Part shown: positions 8,263 to 17,517 of the stretch, piece after piece
Layout of the letters: each line of letters opens with the position of its first letter
Numbering within the stretch: the first letter of the stretch is position 1
Assembly: GCF_004770265.1 (NCBI RefSeq)
Contig: NZ_RQGQ01000011.1
Coordinates: 124,001 to 188,000 of the forward strand
DNA: 64,000 nt
From: Leptospira congkakensis
Lineage (GTDB): Bacteria > Spirochaetota > Leptospiria > Leptospirales > Leptospiraceae
Direction: 5' to 3'
Position numbers and translations under genes: made by a program
The notes under the pieces: model-generated
Database searches by the model: none
What the model saw: only the letters and a program-made list of their open reading frames with translations
Told to the model about the DNA's origin: nothing

Positions 8263-10040
8263 GAAATGATCTCCTCTTTCATCTTTTTGGGAATGGTAAA
8301 AACAAATCTCGAACCGGAAACTCCATCACTATCAGCAAATAAAATTCCTCCATTCACCGTCACAAATTCATTACAAAGCAAAAGACCAATTCCATTCCCT
8401 GTTTCCCCTTGGGTACCAGTTGATTTAATCACTTCTCCTACTTTAAAAAGTTTGTCAAGAATGGCCTTCGACATTCCCACTCCGGCATCGATCACTGAAA
8501 CTTGCCAATCTCCATTTACATCAACAGCTTGGATCAAAATTTTTCCATCGTTATGACTGAACTTCAATGCATTTGAAACCAAGTTTCTAATCACAGTGAT
8601 GATCATTCGGTCATCGCAAAATACCATTGCATGAGAAGGAATATTTACTTCTAAACTAATACCTTTATTAGAAGCACTTAGAACAAAAAGTTCCAAACAT
8701 TCTCTGACAATATTATCCAACCGATAATAATGAGGACGAAATTGTTCTTCCCCTCTTTGTAGTTTAGACCATTCGAGAAGATTTTCTAATAGAGAAAAAA
8801 CAGATTCGGTAGCATCCACGAGGGATTGTGTCATTCCCGCCAACGCATCTTCTTTTTTTTTCATGTCCTCATTCAAAACTTTGAGTAACATTTTGATTCC
8901 CGCAAGAGGACCACGTAAGTCATGAGAAATGATCGATAAAAACCGATCTTTGGTTCCATTGGCAACCATAAGTTCGCGGTTCACATTCGACATTTGTTTT
9001 TCTAGATTTCGTTGTTCCGTGATATCTCTAAAAACAAGAACCATTCCAATTTTTTTACGATTTGCGTCTCTGATCTGTTTGGCGGTGACTTCCCAATACT
9101 TCTGATCCTTTTCCCAAATCCATTTTGTGATGGTTCGTTTCTCAGATAAATTATCAAGTTTAGAAATGATCCCGGGAGCCGAAGCAAAGAAGTATTTATG
9201 AGAAAGTAAACTAGAATTTTTAGAAGCGATATGGAACAAATGTTCCGCCGCCATATTCCAATCCACAATCCGATTGTTAAAATCGAGAATCACTACAGCT
9301 TCGTCTAACTCATCTACAATTTCCCCTCTTACCAAAGGAACAAGATCGAACATTCGATAGTATCCAATGGCAAAAAAGATCAATATCACTTGCATGGTGC
9401 TCATCACCGAAGTGATATTCAGTCCAGGCAAAGGTCTGAAACCTGATTTATGTAAAATGGCGGTGACCCAAATGAATAAATAGGAAAAAAGAATGAGCAT
9501 GTATCTTCGGCGTTCTGTTGCCTTCGATACAAAGATACCTTTGACTAATAAGTAAGCTACAAACGCAGACCAAAAAAACGAAAAGAAATAAGAAACAATA
9601 AATCCACCAATATTGGTTTCTTGAACCCACTGGATCCTTCCATTGATATTTACAAGATAAGTATCAAGCGTTAATGTTTTAAAGATAGGATCTAAAGCGC
9701 AAACAGCCAATGTCAAAAGTGGTTGGATTGTCAAAAGTACCCAAAACTTTTTTGTTAACAAATGTTTGTTTTGTGTAAACTCTAACGAAACAAGAACCAT
9801 TCCCAAGTTAGCCAGGGCAACTCCAATATACAACAACGAGATAAAAAATCTATGGAGATCGGGACTGATAAATACAAAATCAATACCATAGAATCCGGTC
9901 CACATCATAGATCCGAAAACTAGAATGAGTAGGTATTTAACAAGATCTAGGCGGAATGATTTTAAAACGAATAGCCCCAATACAAGATTGAAGCTGAATG
10001 CTAGAAATAAAAGTAGGCTATAAGGATGGAATTGCCACAA
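8259..10040 (-). CDS. 7TM-PAS sensor histidine kinase
   Basis: Membrane histidine kinase of 593 residues. About seven hydrophobic helices fill residues 1-225 (histidine-kinase N-terminal 7TM region). A PAS domain follows (about 230-345, ending RKKIGMVLVFRDITEQ), then a HisKA dimerisation helix with the phospho-acceptor in ISHDLRGPL, then a HATPase with N box RNLVSNALKFS, G1 DAGVGM and G2 GNGIGLLL. The start appears to be TTG, one base after the bactofilin stop, because no in-frame ATG precedes the first helix. No response regulator gene lies in the window, so this kinase is an orphan here. It is coupled to the following SDR by a 4-base overlap. Confidence 0.88.
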   Translation of the reverse strand: MWQFHPYSLLLFLAFSFNLVLGLFVLKSFRLDLVKYLLILVFGSMMWTGFYGIDFVFISPDLHRFFISLLYIGVALANLGMVLVSLEFTQNKHLLTKKFWVLLTIQPLLTLAVCALDPIFKTLTLDTYLVNINGRIQWVQETNIGGFIVSYFFSFFWSAFVAYLLVKGIFVSKATERRRYMLILFSYLFIWVTAILHKSGFRPLPGLNITSVMSTMQVILIFFAIGYYRMFDLVPLVRGEIVDELDEAVVILDFNNRIVDWNMAAEHLFHIASKNSSLLSHKYFFASAPGIISKLDNLSEKRTITKWIWEKDQKYWEVTAKQIRDANRKKIGMVLVFRDITEQRNLEKQMSNVNRELMVANGTKDRFLSIISHDLRGPLAGIKMLLKVLNEDMKKKEDALAGMTQSLVDATESVFSLLENLLEWSKLQRGEEQFRPHYYRLDNIVRECLELFVLSASNKGISLEVNIPSHAMVFCDDRMIITVIRNLVSNALKFSHNDGKILIQAVDVNGDWQVSVIDAGVGMSKAILDKLFKVGEVIKSTGTQGETGNGIGLLLCNEFVTVNGGILFADSDGVSGSRFVFTIPKKMKEEIIS

Positions 10041-10041
10041 A

Positions 10042-10410
10042 CTAAGTTTCTTCGCTGCTTAGCATTTCACAATTTCCGTCAAAAACAACACCATCGGCTA
10101 TTTGTAGTTTTGCGGTACGAATGTTACCTTGTACTTTTCCAGTAGATAACATTTCTAATCTTTGGGTAGCCGTTACATTTCCAATGATAGTTCCTCCAAC
10201 AACAACAGTTCCCGCTTTGATATTTGCTTTGACTCTTGCACCTTCGCTAATTACCAGATAACCATCAGAGATGATTTCTCCTGTAAAGTCTCCGGAAATT
10301 TGTAAAGGTTTTTTGAACGCTAACGTTCCGCTAAATGCTGTTTCTTTTCCGAGGATTGTGGCAATAACTCCGTGTTCGGTGATGGTTGTTTGCATTTCTT
10401 TTTTTGACAT
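10042..10410 (-). CDS. Bactofilin
   Basis: Bactofilin (DUF583) of 122 residues, a self-polymerising right-handed beta-helix that forms cytoskeletal filaments. The core runs about residues 22-112 with regular repeats such as LQISGDFTGEI, GYLVISEGARVKANI and GTVVVGGTIIGNV. The short unstructured ends are typical. Spirochete bactofilins have been linked to cell shape and helical pitch, but the role of this copy is not shown. It lies between a small TPR gene (5-base gap) and the histidine kinase (1-base gap). Confidence 0.88.
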   Translation of the reverse strand: MSKKEMQTTITEHGVIATILGKETAFSGTLAFKKPLQISGDFTGEIISDGYLVISEGARVKANIKAGTVVVGGTIIGNVTATQRLEMLSTGKVQGNIRTAKLQIADGVVFDGNCEMLSSEET

Positions 10411-10415
10411 AGTTC

Positions 10416-10640
10416 CTATTTAGTTTTCATGTTATATACCCCATCCCAATCTTCCGGTGGGGGGTCTGCGATGTAATCATCACATCGTTCAATATATAGT
10501 TTCGTCGGGCCATCTTCAGGGTGAATCGCGAGTCCCTTTTTGAATTCTTCTTTTGCTTCTGCGAACTTTCGCGACTTATACAAAGAAAGGGCATGGTTGT
10601 AATGAACCAGAACTGCCTTCATTTTATCACTAACGATCAT
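10416..10640 (-). CDS. Small TPR-like protein
   Basis: Protein of 74 residues that is essentially one to one-and-a-half tetratricopeptide repeats, with the helix-turn-helix pattern HALSLYKSRKFAEAKEEFK followed by GPTKLYIERCDDY. The C-terminal tail DPPPEDWDGV resembles tails found after TPRs in spirochete adenylate/guanylate-cyclase-associated proteins, where it is a frequent ending. Its start overlaps the acpS stop (ATGA), so translation is probably coupled. No catalytic domain is present; an adaptor role is inferred. Confidence 0.72.
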   Translation of the reverse strand: MIVSDKMKAVLVHYNHALSLYKSRKFAEAKEEFKKGLAIHPEDGPTKLYIERCDDYIADPPPEDWDGVYNMKTK

Positions 10641-11020
10641 CTGGACTCCTTATAAAAAATGACAACTGCTGTTGCGTAATGGTCAGCATGGCTGATGGAT
10701 ACGGAACTGGTAGTAAATCCTTTCTCTCGGAAAAACTTCTCAGTTTTCCCATGGATGACTAGCGTTTTTTTACCAAAATTTGTCCCTGCGAGTTCAATCT
10801 CGCGCATATCCGCCACCTCCCCCGGATTTAGGTTTAGGGCCTTAATGACAGCCTCCTTACAAGCGAATCGGCCGGCAAGGAAGGGGACAGGGTCTTTGTG
10901 TTTGTGGCAGTATTCTACTTCTTCTTCGGTAAAAACTCGCTTCAAAAACCGATCCCCGTGTTTTTCTAGGAGTTCACGAATTCTTTGGTTTTCGACGATG
11001 TCGTTCCCGACGGATAACAT
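10637..11020 (-). CDS. acpS: Holo-[acyl-carrier-protein] synthase
   Basis: Phosphopantetheinyl transferase of 127 residues that moves the 4'-phosphopantetheine arm of CoA to the serine of apo-ACP, activating it for fatty-acid synthesis. It shows both family motifs: NDIVENQRI at the N-terminus (the Asp is a magnesium ligand) and FACKEAVIKAL (KEA). Length is normal for the AcpS class. It lies 8 bases after the giant kinase gene and overlaps the small TPR gene by 4 bases, so an essential housekeeping enzyme is embedded in a signalling operon. Confidence 0.93.
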   Translation of the reverse strand: MLSVGNDIVENQRIRELLEKHGDRFLKRVFTEEEVEYCHKHKDPVPFLAGRFACKEAVIKALNLNPGEVADMREIELAGTNFGKKTLVIHGKTEKFFREKGFTTSSVSISHADHYATAVVIFYKESR

Positions 11021-11028
11021 AAGATGAT

Positions 11029-14000
11029 TTATTTTCGCCGAAGTTCTAAGAGTCGAGCAAATAAAATATTGTTTTCTTTGTGGTAGGGACGTCGGAGTTG
11101 CACTCTTTCTGAATAGTCAAAAGCTGCAGAAAAATCACCATTTCTAAACAAGGCTTCCGCAATATAAAATAATGTTAGGCTGTCTGATGGATTTTTTTGG
11201 ACATAACCTACGGCAAATTCCAAAGGGAACGCAGACATTCTATGTTCGGTATAAAGATATATTTTTTGAACCGAAAGAGGAGCCTCATGGATCGATTCAA
11301 AATTGCTGGATATGATCCGTTCTACATCAGTCCATTTTTTTTGTTTGTATAAAGTGAGGGCTCGAAGGTATACAAAATGTTTTGGATGGTTTGTCGGAAC
11401 ATGGATGGGAGATCCCTCTCCCGTGTATTCCACTCGAATGAGAGACAAGTCATCAATCAATTCCCCATGACTTTTAATGGCATCTCGAATTGATTCTAAA
11501 TCTCCTTGGCCTTCCAAAGTTGTTTTTAAAAATAATTCATCATCCTCATTGACTTCCATTTCAACTTCAGATCCAATTAAAATATCATCGCGACCATCAG
11601 AACCAATGAGTAATTTATCGCCCTTTTCCAATTGGAAGGTATTGATTTGAAGAGCCTTTTTGGATGCAAGTAATCCTAACTTCGCACAAACATAGTTATG
11701 TGGCAGAAAGAAAGTACGGCGGTTACGATAAATCACAGGTCTTGGATGTTCTGCATTTAAAAAATAAAAGAATCCCGTTTCATCATCAATCAAACAAAGG
11801 AACATGGAAATTAACATGGAACCGTCAAAAGTAACAAGCGTACTATGTAGTTCTAAATAAGCATTACTCACCCATTTTTCAGGAGTGATATCTCGCACTT
11901 CATCAGACTGACCATTCCTTTTGATGATGGCTTCAAATACTGATCCAATCACAAGTGCACCACTCGCACCTTGCATCGATTTACCCATGGCATCACCATT
12001 CAAAACAACAATGTATTTTTTGTTTTGTAATTGAATGGAAGAAGATACACATAAGTCTCCTCCAATTTCAGAACTCCATTGTTTATAAGAAAACTTTTTC
12101 TTTTGTTCCGTAAGGAACTGGATTTTCATATTGGAAGAACTAGCTAGGTTTTGCGTTAATGGTTCAATGAGCAAAGATGCTAAAAAATAATCCCCGTCTT
12201 GTTGTTCCTTTAGCCCCTTAACTTCCGTTAGAGCAGAGTTCAATTCTTTAGTTCTTTCATCAACTTTCTGTTCCAAATTGGTATAAAGAAGAGAGTTTTC
12301 AATGGAAACGGCAATTTGCGAAGATAAAATTTTAAGTATTTCCACTCGGCCAGGTGTAAAAGCATCGGTGGTTAAATTATTTTCTAAATAAACAATCCCA
12401 ACCACTGTTCCATGACTTAAAATCGGATAACAAAGTAAAGATTTAGGAAGAGTTGATTTTACATAAGGATCATTCTTAAAATCACCTTCTCTAGCCGCAT
12501 CACCACAAATCACAACAAGACCTGTCCTTACCACATAACCAATGATCTGTGAAGGAATTTTGTTTTGGTTTACATAAGCGACTGGTTCTAAAAAATCTAT
12601 TGCAAAAGGAGAATCGGAATAAACAAAAACAGATTCTTTTTCCGCTTCTGATTCCGCCAAAACTTGCCAACCAGAATCAGATTTTAATATAAAATACCCT
12701 CTTTCAGCACCAGCATTTTCGATGAGAATTTTCATCATCTTTTCCAGAAGGCGATTGAGTTGGATTTCTCCAGAAATAGTCTGCGAAGCTTTGATAACCG
12801 TATTGATATCTAAAGAAGAACCCACGTCGCCAAATATATCTTTGGTTGTGCTAAACAAGGAAAGACTATCTGTAGAATCTGTTCTGAAATTCCTTCCAAT
12901 GTATTTCTTTAAGGCAATATGATTGGCTTCTAATTGTTTTACCTTAGACAAAAACCCATATTTTCCATAACGATAATGTGCTTCCACCAAATGTAAGTTA
13001 CTATATTGGTCAAATCCAGTTTCCTTCCACATCCGAACTAAAAATTCGTTCGCTATAGCTTCTTCTAAAATAAAACTAGATTCCCGTGCCGATGAAATGG
13101 CTGCTTTACAAGCAATGACGGCTTGTGTTTTTTCATTTGCAATATAAAGTAATAAAGCAGATATAATTTCGTATTTATGAGCAAAGTTTTCTGGTGAACT
13201 TTTTGCCCAAATTTTCATTCGTTTCTCAAACGCAAACAATCGTTTTTTAAGAGAAACTTTTGTAACTCCTGGTGGGTTTCTATCATCAACAATCAACGAA
13301 AAAGCAACAAGAGCACCGAAAAATACATGTTCGGGAACAAACATCATCCCGAACACTGCACCTTCCAAAGAATCTAATTTCAAAGAATATTCGTAAGCTT
13401 TTTCTTTATCACCAAGAAAGTATTCGATTCGTAATTTACATAAATTATAATCAAAAAGTGCGTTTGCATTTCCAGTGGTTAACCATTCGGAAACAGTTTC
13501 TGATTCAGAAAAATATCTACCTTCCAAATTCATCGGATCAGCAGACTCACCTCTCATATTTTCAACTAACTGGAGATTCAGACGATGCACTTGATAAGCA
13601 TGATTTTGTCGTAAACTGAGTAGAGAAGCATCATAACGAAGTTGGCTTTTATACAAATCTTCTAAGTTTTCTCGAAATAACAAACCTTGGAAATGAATAT
13701 TATTTAGAGAATAAGCAGAATATTGTAAATCTCCAGTTTCCATTCCGGCAAGAAAACTTTCCCAAAATATAGAACGACCATCTCTTGCATGATTTTTCCA
13801 AGGAGCAATCATACATGCGAACATAAACAAAGTTCGACATTTAAAAGTTCTGGCATCTAAGGTATCGAGCAACCGAACACCTAACTGACCGAATTTGAGA
13901 CCATCTTCATAATTCCCTAATCCAGAACCTTGGATCATCCCCATAGCACAAAATCCAAAGGCACTGATTTCGCTTAAACCATACTTCAAAGTATGATTCA

Positions 14001-16743
14001 CCAATTTCAGAACAATCACAGGAAATAAATTTGGCTCTGCGAGAAAAGATGGTGCAATACATGCATTGAGAAGCCGCATGATCGCGAGATACTTTGGATC
14101 ATCAGAGACAGGTAAACTCTCTAAACTTTCGATGGACCTTCGACCCAACTTTAATTTGAACTTCAGGATTTCAGGAAGAGGAGATAATGGTGTGGCTTTT
14201 TTGGGCAACCTAACACCGACAAGTTTTAATGCTTGTTTGAGTGTCTCCAAAACTTCTTTCATTTTGTTTTGAGTCACAAGCATAGAAGACTGGAGCTCAT
14301 AAACCAAAATTTTATCTAAGTCATTGCGAACAAAATTGAGTATATAATTAAAACTTTTTTCTGCTGCTTCAAAGTTTTTCGAAAGATAAGCAGACCTTGC
14401 ATATGCTAGATGGAGTTTTAAAGTATTTTCATATTCAGAATTCCATTCAGCATCTGTCATAAGACCGGCCATTCGATCAAAGAAGGTAAAGGCAGCATCA
14501 TAGGCAGATGAATTTAAGGCTTTAAATCCAGCTTTTTCATTTAAAATTCGTAACTCAGCTAGCTCTTCACTACCTTTGATTTGAGAAGCACCCAAATTCA
14601 GCTGGTTCACAATTGTAAATAAATGATCTTCTAATTTATATTTATATAAAATGGAAAGGTATGTTTTTCCTATTTTATAATGAAGTTTTGATTTTTCTTC
14701 TGGAGATATGATTTTATAGATTGCTTCCCGAATTTTATCGTGTGTGAAGTTTGCATCTTCCATCCCTAGTATGAGAAACTCTTCATTGGCAAGAGCCACC
14801 AAATCCATTGAAGCTTTATGGTAGGGCCTCTCTGCAATGGTTGCATAAATATCGTGACGAAACCAGTTGCCAATACAAGCGGTTAGTTTTAGTGCTTCGA
14901 TGAGTTCAGCTGATTGGAGATTAATTTTATCAATAATCAAATCGATGACATTGTCAGAAATATTAACCGCATCGATTTTGTCTTTATCCCAAGACCAATG
15001 ATCATCTTCAAAAAAGATGTATGATCTTTCATAAAGATTTTTGAACATTTCATTTACGTGAAAAGGATTTCCTTTTGTTTTTTTCCAAAGGACTTCAGCG
15101 ATAGGTCGGATTTCTGATTCCGGAACCACTAAAGTTTCTGAAACAAGCATGGCTACATCCCTTTCGCGCAATGGTTCCAGTCGAATTTCTGTAACGGGAA
15201 TTTGGTGTTCGTTTAGTTCTTCCAATAACCTAAAAAACGGATCGGTTGGGAATACTTCATTGTCCCGATAAGACAATATAATGAAAAAATGTGAAATTTC
15301 AGGATCAGTGAGTACTTCTTTCAACAGAAGAATACTCGAAGAATCCGCCCATTGCATATCATCCAAAAACAAAACGACAGGATGTTCTTTTGTACAAATT
15401 GTACGTAAGAACTTTCGAAAGACCATGTGGAATCGATTTTCCGTCTCTAAACTATCCAGTTCTGGCGGAGCCGGCTTATCACCTAACAACTGAGACAATT
15501 CGGGAACTACATCAATGATCAACTTTGCATTGGCACCAAGTGCATGGTTTAGGATCCGATTCCATTCTTTTACGGAAGATTCATTTTCAGAAAGTAACTG
15601 ACGTACAAGTCCCTGCAGCGCCAAATAAATCGCGCGATAAGGAATGGATTTTTTATATAAATCAAATTTACCAGAAGTAAAGTAAGCCTTTTCTCTCGTA
15701 ACCGGTTTTTGAATTTCATTGATGAGAGCAGACTTTCCAATTCCTGAACGACCAGAGATAAGAAAAATTTCAATTTTTCCTTCAGTAGCATCTAGAAATT
15801 TTTCCTCAAAGATACGGAGTTGGTTTTCTCTTCCAAATAATTTTTTTGGGATTTGAAACCTGGAAGATTTATCGTTTTTAGCAAGTTCCATCTGGAACTG
15901 GTGTAAGGATTCACGTCCATTTTCCAAAAGTACAGATTGGATTGCCGATAAATCGGAAAGTAAACCTGTTGCCGTTTGGTAGCGGTCTTCAGGATTTTTT
16001 TCCAAAAGTTTCATAATCAAATCAGAGATTATTTTGGGAGCTCCTGTTCTCTCTTGTGGAGAAAGTGGAGTTTTTGCCAAATGGGCATGTACCATTTCCA
16101 AACTATCTGTGTATAAAAACGGGAGATCTCCAGTGATTAACTGGTATAAGGTGACGCCAAAAGAATAAAAATCAGTTCTATAATCTACCGTTCGATTCAT
16201 TCTTCCCGTTTGTTCGGGAGAAATATGAGCCAAAGTTCCAGTTAGGTTTTGGTTCATCGGAAGATAAAAATTTCTATGTGTTAGAAGAGTGGCCGAACCA
16301 AAATCGATAATCTTTAAAGCACCGGTATCAGGATTATAAATTATATTTTGTGCTTTGATATCATTGTGAACAATTTTTGCTTTATGGATATCAATGAGTG
16401 CTTTACAAACTTCTATAGCAATATTTAAAAAAGTAGCAATATTACTATACTTACCACTTAACTGTAGTTTTGCGAGATCTGTAAAACCAACATGAGGAAA
16501 TACAATCGCAACTGTATTTTGATAAGTTTCTAAATCTAAAGGTCTTAATGCATAGGGAGAATCGATAGATCGTAAAATTTCGAATTCACTTTTAAACCGA
16601 GTGATCTCTTGGTTATCAGGATAGTCACGATTTAACAATTTGATCACAACAGGGACACCGGACGTAGATTCCCCAATATAAACGGAACTTCTTTTTCCTA
16701 AATGAAGTTCCTTGATCGCTTTATATTTACCTACAGTGAACAC
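11029..16743 (-). CDS. Giant Ser/Thr kinase-ATPase-GAF-PP2C-TPR signalling hub
   Basis: Cytosolic protein of 1904 residues. Domains in order: protein kinase (about 1-265; VVIKLL lysine, HNDIKAQN catalytic loop, DFGSATLL metal site); AAA-type ATPase (about 290-620; Walker A GRSGIGKS, Walker B VVLFLDDMQWAD); a long helical TPR-like region (about 680-1250); GAF domain (about 1340-1510); coiled coil; PP2C-type phosphatase (GGDLCVSS, GDAMGKSMQG, GRDDI and a terminal DDLSLI); C-terminal TPRs. The kinase and phosphatase motifs look intact, so it could add and remove phosphate. The start is GTG with AAGGA six bases upstream. The last part is paralogous to the phosphatase encoded at 51108-53060. The first half resembles the kinase-plus-predicted-ATPase family common in Leptospira and cyanobacteria. 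Confidence 0.9.
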   Translation of the reverse strand: MFTVGKYKAIKELHLGKRSSVYIGESTSGVPVVIKLLNRDYPDNQEITRFKSEFEILRSIDSPYALRPLDLETYQNTVAIVFPHVGFTDLAKLQLSGKYSNIATFLNIAIEVCKALIDIHKAKIVHNDIKAQNIIYNPDTGALKIIDFGSATLLTHRNFYLPMNQNLTGTLAHISPEQTGRMNRTVDYRTDFYSFGVTLYQLITGDLPFLYTDSLEMVHAHLAKTPLSPQERTGAPKIISDLIMKLLEKNPEDRYQTATGLLSDLSAIQSVLLENGRESLHQFQMELAKNDKSSRFQIPKKLFGRENQLRIFEEKFLDATEGKIEIFLISGRSGIGKSALINEIQKPVTREKAYFTSGKFDLYKKSIPYRAIYLALQGLVRQLLSENESSVKEWNRILNHALGANAKLIIDVVPELSQLLGDKPAPPELDSLETENRFHMVFRKFLRTICTKEHPVVLFLDDMQWADSSSILLLKEVLTDPEISHFFIILSYRDNEVFPTDPFFRLLEELNEHQIPVTEIRLEPLRERDVAMLVSETLVVPESEIRPIAEVLWKKTKGNPFHVNEMFKNLYERSYIFFEDDHWSWDKDKIDAVNISDNVIDLIIDKINLQSAELIEALKLTACIGNWFRHDIYATIAERPYHKASMDLVALANEEFLILGMEDANFTHDKIREAIYKIISPEEKSKLHYKIGKTYLSILYKYKLEDHLFTIVNQLNLGASQIKGSEELAELRILNEKAGFKALNSSAYDAAFTFFDRMAGLMTDAEWNSEYENTLKLHLAYARSAYLSKNFEAAEKSFNYILNFVRNDLDKILVYELQSSMLVTQNKMKEVLETLKQALKLVGVRLPKKATPLSPLPEILKFKLKLGRRSIESLESLPVSDDPKYLAIMRLLNACIAPSFLAEPNLFPVIVLKLVNHTLKYGLSEISAFGFCAMGMIQGSGLGNYEDGLKFGQLGVRLLDTLDARTFKCRTLFMFACMIAPWKNHARDGRSIFWESFLAGMETGDLQYSAYSLNNIHFQGLLFRENLEDLYKSQLRYDASLLSLRQNHAYQVHRLNLQLVENMRGESADPMNLEGRYFSESETVSEWLTTGNANALFDYNLCKLRIEYFLGDKEKAYEYSLKLDSLEGAVFGMMFVPEHVFFGALVAFSLIVDDRNPPGVTKVSLKKRLFAFEKRMKIWAKSSPENFAHKYEIISALLLYIANEKTQAVIACKAAISSARESSFILEEAIANEFLVRMWKETGFDQYSNLHLVEAHYRYGKYGFLSKVKQLEANHIALKKYIGRNFRTDSTDSLSLFSTTKDIFGDVGSSLDINTVIKASQTISGEIQLNRLLEKMMKILIENAGAERGYFILKSDSGWQVLAESEAEKESVFVYSDSPFAIDFLEPVAYVNQNKIPSQIIGYVVRTGLVVICGDAAREGDFKNDPYVKSTLPKSLLCYPILSHGTVVGIVYLENNLTTDAFTPGRVEILKILSSQIAVSIENSLLYTNLEQKVDERTKELNSALTEVKGLKEQQDGDYFLASLLIEPLTQNLASSSNMKIQFLTEQKKKFSYKQWSSEIGGDLCVSSSIQLQNKKYIVVLNGDAMGKSMQGASGALVIGSVFEAIIKRNGQSDEVRDITPEKWVSNAYLELHSTLVTFDGSMLISMFLCLIDDETGFFYFLNAEHPRPVIYRNRRTFFLPHNYVCAKLGLLASKKALQINTFQLEKGDKLLIGSDGRDDILIGSEVEMEVNEDDELFLKTTLEGQGDLESIRDAIKSHGELIDDLSLIRVEYTGEGSPIHVPTNHPKHFVYLRALTLYKQKKWTDVERIISSNFESIHEAPLSVQKIYLYTEHRMSAFPLEFAVGYVQKNPSDSLTLFYIAEALFRNGDFSAAFDYSERVQLRRPYHKENNILFARLLELRRK

Positions 16744-16752
16744 TAAAAATCC

Positions 16753-17517
16753 TTATCTCGCTGTTTTACCACCGTCTACCGGTATCACAGCTCCCGTAAT
16801 GAATGCAGCTCCATCTGTAGACAACCAAACACAAGTTTTAGCAACTTCTTCTGGAGTCGCCATTCTACCCAAAGCGTAAGATTTCATCCTTTCCTTTTTT
16901 ACTTCTTCAGGATTTGGGACATTTGCATAAAATACATCATCCATTTCAGTTTGGATGCCACCGGGGCATAGGGCAACCACACGAATCCCTGCGGATCCAT
17001 ATTCTAAGGCGGCAGATTTGGTGAGTCCGATGATTCCATGTTTTGTCATGGAATAAGGGCCGGCTTTTTCTTTTCCTCGAACTCCTAAGGCCGAAGATAC
17101 ATTGATGATCACACCACCCTTCCCTTGCGTTAAAAATTGTTTTAACTCAAACTGCATAGAAAGAAAGGTTCCTTTTAAATTTACGTCCATAACTGAATCA
17201 AAAATATCTAATGGATAATCAGCTGTGGCTTTCAAAACCCCAGAGATCCCGGCATTGTTGACCGCAACATCTATGGATCCATATTTAGAAACAATTGATT
17301 CAACAAAATTACGAACTGCTTCCGATTGTGTGACATCACAACGAACGAACATTCCTGTCCCACCTTGTTTTTCAAGGAGAGCCAAGGTTTCTTCACCTTC
17401 GTGTTTTCTTCTTCCGCAAAATCCAACCACATAACCAGCGTTTGCAAATTCAAGAACTATGGATCTCCCAAGACCTGAAGTTCCACCGGTCACTAATGCT
17501 ACTTTTTTTCCACTCAT
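16753..17517 (-). CDS. FabG-like short-chain dehydrogenase
   Basis: Classical SDR of 254 residues, probably NADP-dependent. Visible motifs are TGGTSGLG for cofactor binding, NNAG, the serine strand NVSSALG, YSMTK (YxxxK) and the C-terminal GAVIPVDGG. It is closest in layout to 3-oxoacyl-ACP reductases and related 3-ketoacyl or sugar reductases. The ATG overlaps the stop of the AfsA-hotdog gene by 4 bases, so the two are probably translationally coupled. In Streptomyces butyrolactone synthesis an AfsA-type synthase works with an SDR-type reductase, but the same role here is only a hypothesis. Confidence 0.88.
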   Translation of the reverse strand: MSGKKVALVTGGTSGLGRSIVLEFANAGYVVGFCGRRKHEGEETLALLEKQGGTGMFVRCDVTQSEAVRNFVESIVSKYGSIDVAVNNAGISGVLKATADYPLDIFDSVMDVNLKGTFLSMQFELKQFLTQGKGGVIINVSSALGVRGKEKAGPYSMTKHGIIGLTKSAALEYGSAGIRVVALCPGGIQTEMDDVFYANVPNPEEVKKERMKSYALGRMATPEEVAKTCVWLSTDGAAFITGAVIPVDGGKTAR

